Below are positions 53,925-57,357 of a stretch of 57,357 nt of DNA, piece by piece. The position numbers and the translations under genes are program-made. Numbering within the stretch: the first letter of the stretch is position 1; every line of letters begins with the position of its first letter. The notes below the pieces were generated by a model. It ran no database searches. It had not been told where the DNA came from and saw only the letters and a list, made by a program, of their open reading frames with translations. Origin of the DNA: an uncultured Lachnospiraceae bacterium (GTDB lineage: Bacteria; Bacillota; Clostridia; Lachnospirales; Lachnospiraceae); the NCBI GenBank assembly GCA_947643615.1, contig CANRWO010000020.1, forward strand, positions 1-57,357, read 5' to 3'.

Positions 53925-54464
53925 ATGACAGAAATTATGGAATTGGCCAAAATAGACTTCCCCTATGTTTTCCTTGCGCTATTGGCGATGCTGATCGGTG
54001 TCAGGGCAGTCGTATCATTATTTGAATGGGCGGCAGGGAAACTGGGCCTGGAGACAAAATGGGTACGGAAGCAGCGGGAAGAACACGATATGCTTATGCA
54101 GACCGCCCAAAGCCTTGCCGTACTCCAGGAAAAACACGAAAAAGCGGTAGAACGCTCTGACCGGAGGGACGAAGAAATCTCTTCCGACATAAAAAAGCTC
54201 ACCAGGATGTTTGTAGATAAAGAGATCGACGACATGCGCTGGGAAATCAACAACTTTGCCACAAAAGTGTCCGAGGGGACCCCCTACAACAAGGACAGCT
54301 TCAAGCATTGTATCCGCATTTATGAAAAATATGAAAAAATTCTGGAAGAAAACGGCTTGGAAAACGGTGAAGTCGAAATATCAATGGAACTGATCAACGA
54401 CGCCTATAAGCAGAAATTAAAAGAAGGTTTACTCACAGAAAGGGAAAAGGTGAAAACATGGTAA
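53925..54464 (+). CDS. Membrane-anchored coiled-coil protein
   Basis: 179 residues. One TM helix (YVFLALLAMLIGVRAVVSLF) near the N-terminus is followed by a long charged coiled coil (about 45-140). It could be a spanin-like or tail-associated anchor. An in-frame TTG at 53889 and the ATG at 53925 are both possible; ribosome sites are weak. It overlaps the following 47-residue gene. Confidence 0.65.
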   Translation: MTEIMELAKIDFPYVFLALLAMLIGVRAVVSLFEWAAGKLGLETKWVRKQREEHDMLMQTAQSLAVLQEKHEKAVERSDRRDEEISSDIKKLTRMFVDKEIDDMRWEINNFATKVSEGTPYNKDSFKHCIRIYEKYEKILEENGLENGEVEISMELINDAYKQKLKEGLLTEREKVKTW

Positions 54465-54601
54465 CACTATTCAGGCTGATAAGGACCTGGCAGCTAAAGG
54501 TAAAATGGAGGCTTGCACTCTGGGCATTCCTGGACAGGCAGGCGGCGGAGCTCACCAAGGCCCTGGAAAAGGGCGGGGACGGGGACTCCCCTTCCCCTTA
54601 A
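54458..54601 (+). CDS. 47-residue basic small protein
   Basis: Begins MVTLFRLIRTWQLKVKWRLA and ends in a Gly/Asp/Pro-rich tail. An amphipathic, Trp- and Arg-rich helix suggests membrane contact. AAAGG lies seven bases upstream, and the ATG overlaps the stop of the previous gene (ATGGTAA). Such short frames are usually missed. The function is unknown. Confidence 0.5.
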   Translation: MVTLFRLIRTWQLKVKWRLALWAFLDRQAAELTKALEKGGDGDSPSP

Positions 54602-54673
54602 GGGGCCCTGCCTTTGCCGCCAAAGGCTGCACAGCACATGAACATTACACAGTAAAACAAGGAGGATGGTAAA

Positions 54674-56593
54674 TTGGCTAATACTGATGGGCAGATTGTA
54701 CTTGGTTTAGGTATACCAAAAACAGTCTCACAAATTAATGCTGATATCCAGAAATTAGAAAAACAATTAAATCAGGTAAAAGCTACCGGCGCTTTAGACA
54801 CAAGTCCCACTGTCAAAAAAATGAATGCCCAAATCTCTTCATTACAGTCACAGCTCAAAACGGTTGACCTCAGTGCAAACCTTGATACAAAGGGTGCCCG
54901 CGTAACATCCCAGCAAGCCGGCCAACAGATTGGGGATGGCATTGCCGATGGCATTAGGGATGCGGGCGGCAGGGTAGATGCAGAAGTGCAGGGGTTTGCC
55001 GAAAGGCTAAAATCCATCCAGCTCTCAATGGATAATGGCTATGGCGCCAGTGAGTACCAGAACCGTACCAATGCTGCTACTGCCCCTCCCCAATCTATTT
55101 TTGACAGCATGGAAGGGTTATCCGGCCAGGGGCTTGTCACACAGGCAGATAACCTCGGGCAGGGGTTTAAGGCAGCTACAGCATCAGCCGAACAGGCAAA
55201 AATTGCTTACGATAAGTATATGCAGCCTGTTTCAAATGAAAAGGCAGCATCACTAATCAATAGGATAAACACTGCCCTGGCAAAGAATGCAAAGCTCACC
55301 AATAAAGCAAAAGAAGAGTTACAAGGATATGCCAATGAATTAGGCAGGGGCGTTAACCTTAACAGGTGGGATGAGATCAATGGGATGCTGGAAAAGGCTG
55401 AAAATTCTATGCGTGGGCTTAGCCGCCTTGGTACATTTTTGAAAGGCCAGATGGCACAGGCCGCACAAAGCTTTGCACAAAGGTTCTCTGTGAGTTCCGC
55501 TGTTATGCGTGGCGTCTCTAAAACGGAAGAAGCCATATCAGAGTTGATTGGACTTGACAGCATCCTCACTGAAATCAGCAAGGCATCTGGCCTGGCTAGG
55601 CAGCAGCTAAAAGGGCTGGGGAATGCTGCTTTTGATTCAGCATCAAAGTATGGCAGGTCTGCGTCTGATTATTTAACTGCCGTCCAGGGGATGTACCGTG
55701 CCGGCTTCAAAAATGCCGAAGGGATGGCTGGGTTGTCCCTGTTGGCGCAGGCTGCCGGCGGTATGGGGCCTGATTCTGCAAACAGCTATCTCATGGAAAC
55801 AGATGCTGCCTATAATTACAAAGGCAGTGTTGAAGCCTTAAATAAAGTGTTAGATTCCCAGAACCATATAGCCAATAATGCTGCTGTCAGCATGCGGGAT
55901 ATGGCAGACGCCACATCTGAGGCCGCTTCCGTTGCTTCCCGGTATGGCGTTAAAATTGATGAATTATCTGCGCTAATTGCTGTTGCAGCATCAAGGACAA
56001 GGGGGTCAGGGGCAGAAGTAGGCACTGCCCTAAAAAATATTTTTGTTACCTTGCAGGATACAGCAAGCCAGCCTGTTGCTGACGCTTTTGAGTCTGTTGG
56101 GGTCTCAATGACAAAAATTGTGGGTGGGGCGGAGCAGTTAAAAACACCTGTTGAATTGCTAAAGGAACTGTCTGCTGCCTTTAATAAGCTCCCAGAGGGC
56201 GACGCAAGGCGGGCCAATATCCTTACGGATATTGGGCAAAATTACCATGCCGATACACTGTCTGCCATTTTATCAGGTTGGGAATCTTATGAGTCCATGC
56301 TGGGCCTGTATTCCCAGGGGATGGGCAGTGCTGCTGAAGAGGCAGAAAGAAGCGCCAATAATATTGAGGGAAGCTTAAATAGGTTAAGCAACACATGGAC
56401 TGGCACGGTTGGCAATGTTATTAATTCTGACGCAATACTTGCCATTGTAAAATCGCTCAATGGATTGCTTTCTGTTATAAATAATATTACAGCCTCACTT
56501 GGCCCATTAGGAACTATTGGGCTCGGCGCAGGATTATTTGCTGGATCTAAAAATGTCGGCAGCCCTAAAATGTTTGGGTTCTCTTTTGTTTAA
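54674..56593 (+). CDS. Phage tail tape measure protein, TP901 type, probably truncated
   Basis: 639 residues. An N-terminal coiled coil (INADIQKLEKQLNQVKATG) leads to the conserved TP901 core (about 290-560; ISKASGLARQQLKGLGNAAFDSASKYGR, SEAASVASRYGVKIDELSALIAVAASRTRGSGAEVGTALKNIF). The start is a TTG with GGAGG upstream. After the core the protein stops within 60 residues, whereas relatives usually continue with long hydrophobic and coiled parts. Repeats and a structured segment follow directly, so a truncation or interruption is likely. Its codon use is more AT-rich than the preceding genes. Confidence 0.85.
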   Translation: MANTDGQIVLGLGIPKTVSQINADIQKLEKQLNQVKATGALDTSPTVKKMNAQISSLQSQLKTVDLSANLDTKGARVTSQQAGQQIGDGIADGIRDAGGRVDAEVQGFAERLKSIQLSMDNGYGASEYQNRTNAATAPPQSIFDSMEGLSGQGLVTQADNLGQGFKAATASAEQAKIAYDKYMQPVSNEKAASLINRINTALAKNAKLTNKAKEELQGYANELGRGVNLNRWDEINGMLEKAENSMRGLSRLGTFLKGQMAQAAQSFAQRFSVSSAVMRGVSKTEEAISELIGLDSILTEISKASGLARQQLKGLGNAAFDSASKYGRSASDYLTAVQGMYRAGFKNAEGMAGLSLLAQAAGGMGPDSANSYLMETDAAYNYKGSVEALNKVLDSQNHIANNAAVSMRDMADATSEAASVASRYGVKIDELSALIAVAASRTRGSGAEVGTALKNIFVTLQDTASQPVADAFESVGVSMTKIVGGAEQLKTPVELLKELSAAFNKLPEGDARRANILTDIGQNYHADTLSAILSGWESYESMLGLYSQGMGSAAEEAERSANNIEGSLNRLSNTWTGTVGNVINSDAILAIVKSLNGLLSVINNITASLGPLGTIGLGAGLFAGSKNVGSPKMFGFSFV

Positions 56594-56783
56594 GAATATA
56601 CCGACAGTATGTTAGTTCTGATGGATACATCAGTTTAGGGCATACGGTCTATGGGATACATAGATTTAAATGAACAGGCAATATGCTGGGAAAACGGTCA
56701 ACCCCACACTACTCCCCCATTCTGGTGACAGGATGGGCTATAGTGACAATGTGTGGACTCCGTGGGTCAGCAGGGACAGGGCT

Positions 56784-56997
56784 CCAGTGTGCCCACCGGA
56801 TTACATTCCGCAAAATACCTTGCCTGGATTTCCATCTGCAGCGTTAGATTTCCGGCGGCGTAGCCACCGCTACGCCGCCGGAAACCTGCCATGCAGGCTG
56901 AACGAGGCGCTGCGTTGGCATCGTTGAGTGAGGCCAACGCAGCAGACGGGAATTCAAGCAAGCCATCTGGCGGGATGTGAACGGCACAGCGCACTGG
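56784..56997. repeat. 214-bp relative of the CTAG-bounded palindromic family
   Basis: Ends CCAGTGTGC and GCACTGG are roughly inverted. The interior shares CATCTGCAGCGTTAGATTTCC and a GGCGGCGTAGC/GCTACGCCGCC hairpin with copy 3, and TTGGCATCGTTGAGTGAGGCCAACGC with copy 1. It is 48 bases longer than the others. It lies 190 bases after the tape measure stop. Confidence 0.75.
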
Positions 56998-56999
56998 CA

Positions 57000-57357
57000 G
57001 CCAAGCCCTCACTGTAGCGACAACCCTGAGTAAAAGTTAGATGAAACGCTGCTTTTATAAGATGCGCTCGATACTATGCTGAGATATGGCAGTATATTAT
57101 TCAGTAGGGCCTTATCCCCTACTCCCATGTCGTGGAATGATAAGAATGTCTATTTTGGAGTGGAGCCTAAAGTAGATAAGCCAAAAGAGTGATGCCGCCC
57201 TTCTATTTCTCAGTAGCAGCTGTTTGTATAGGAAGGGGTAAAACAAGAAAGGGTTTCCCTTAGCCGTAGGTGGGAAAGACAAGGGCGTCATCTGGTAGTT
57301 GGAACGTAAGCGTCAAATAAGATAGTGGATAGAAAAATAACCACCAACCCTCTATAC
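57000..57357 (+). ncRNA. Structured gene-free segment, possible 5' part of a group II intron
   Basis: No frame is open for any length here. Several stems are visible: ATACTATGC/GCAGTAT, GTCTATTTTGG/CCTAAAGTAGAT, AAGGG/CCCTT. GTAAGCGTCAA and GATGAAACGCTGC also occur, words that remind me of group II intron domain I. The usual GTGYG start is not clean (GTAGCGAC at about 57013). The intron ORF, if present, would lie beyond the window. Weak call. Confidence 0.35.

Noticed and set aside
56670..57012. Short frames on both strands near the right edge
   Set aside because: They run through the palindromic element and have no start signals or domain.
42804..57357. Diversity-generating retroelement or retron
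   Set aside because: No reverse transcriptase motif (YxDD) is seen in the window, and no template/variable repeat pair was noticed.

Overview
The window looks like a chromosome segment from a spore-forming, obligately anaerobic Clostridia species, most likely of the Lachnospiraceae. The evidence is a complete spoIIIAA-AH operon, a clostridial order of housekeeping genes (dgt-dnaG-rpoD-trmK; nusB-xseA-xseB-ispA-dxs-tlyA-nadK-argR-recN), strong AGGAGG-type ribosome sites, a DUF6320/acyltransferase pair and a GC-rich codon style. No species name can be given from sequence alone.

Layout. Positions 1-4.9 kb hold the 5' part of the RNase P RNA gene, a membrane glycosyltransferase, a TGS-domain nucleoside kinase and trmK. 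A 37-bp tandem array follows, then rpoD, dnaG and dgt (to 8.8 kb). Next come an esterase, a zinc-ribbon DUF6320 membrane protein and a condensation-fold acyltransferase (9.0-12.2 kb), then a tRNA-Leu(CAG) with its own promoter. Positions 12.7-22.2 kb hold recN, argR, nadK, tlyA, the isoprenoid genes dxs and ispA, exonuclease VII, nusB and an Asp23-family gene. After these are a transglutaminase-like lipoprotein, prfC and deoB. The spoIIIA operon runs from 27.0 to 32.4 kb, followed by a second transglutaminase-like protein, a PilZ protein fused to a degenerate HD-GYP-like domain, a YczE-type membrane protein, a G1P/glycerol dehydrogenase-family protein and a chemoreceptor. Nearly all of this is on the minus strand.

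From about 42.8 kb to the right edge lies a mobile, phage-derived element. A LexA (SOS) box at 44.93 kb sits between two divergent units. The minus-strand unit encodes a small sigma-70-like factor and a DUF262/ParB-like protein. The plus-strand unit encodes a small protein, an 833-residue protein that carries the sequence hallmarks of a single-chain two-barrel RNA polymerase (the YonO / eukaryotic RdRP / QDE-1 superfamily), a zinc-ribbon protein, a tail-chaperone-like protein, a tail-tube-like protein between two terminators, a Cys-rich mini-protein, a NifS-like cysteine desulfurase with altered cofactor residues, a two-domain endolysin, holin-like membrane proteins, a coiled-coil membrane protein, a 47-residue protein and a TP901-type tape measure protein that appears to end early. 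No integrase, terminase, portal or capsid gene is visible here. The most interesting hypothesis is an SOS-induced tail-bearing element (prophage or tailocin-like) that carries its own RNA polymerase.

A family of about 166-bp nested palindromes bounded by CTAG (3.6, 26.5, 26.7 and 40.8 kb, with a longer relative at 56.8 kb) is scattered through the window. It looks like a non-autonomous transposable element. A second cloverleaf-like palindrome (12.5 kb) and three tandem-repeat tracts are also present.
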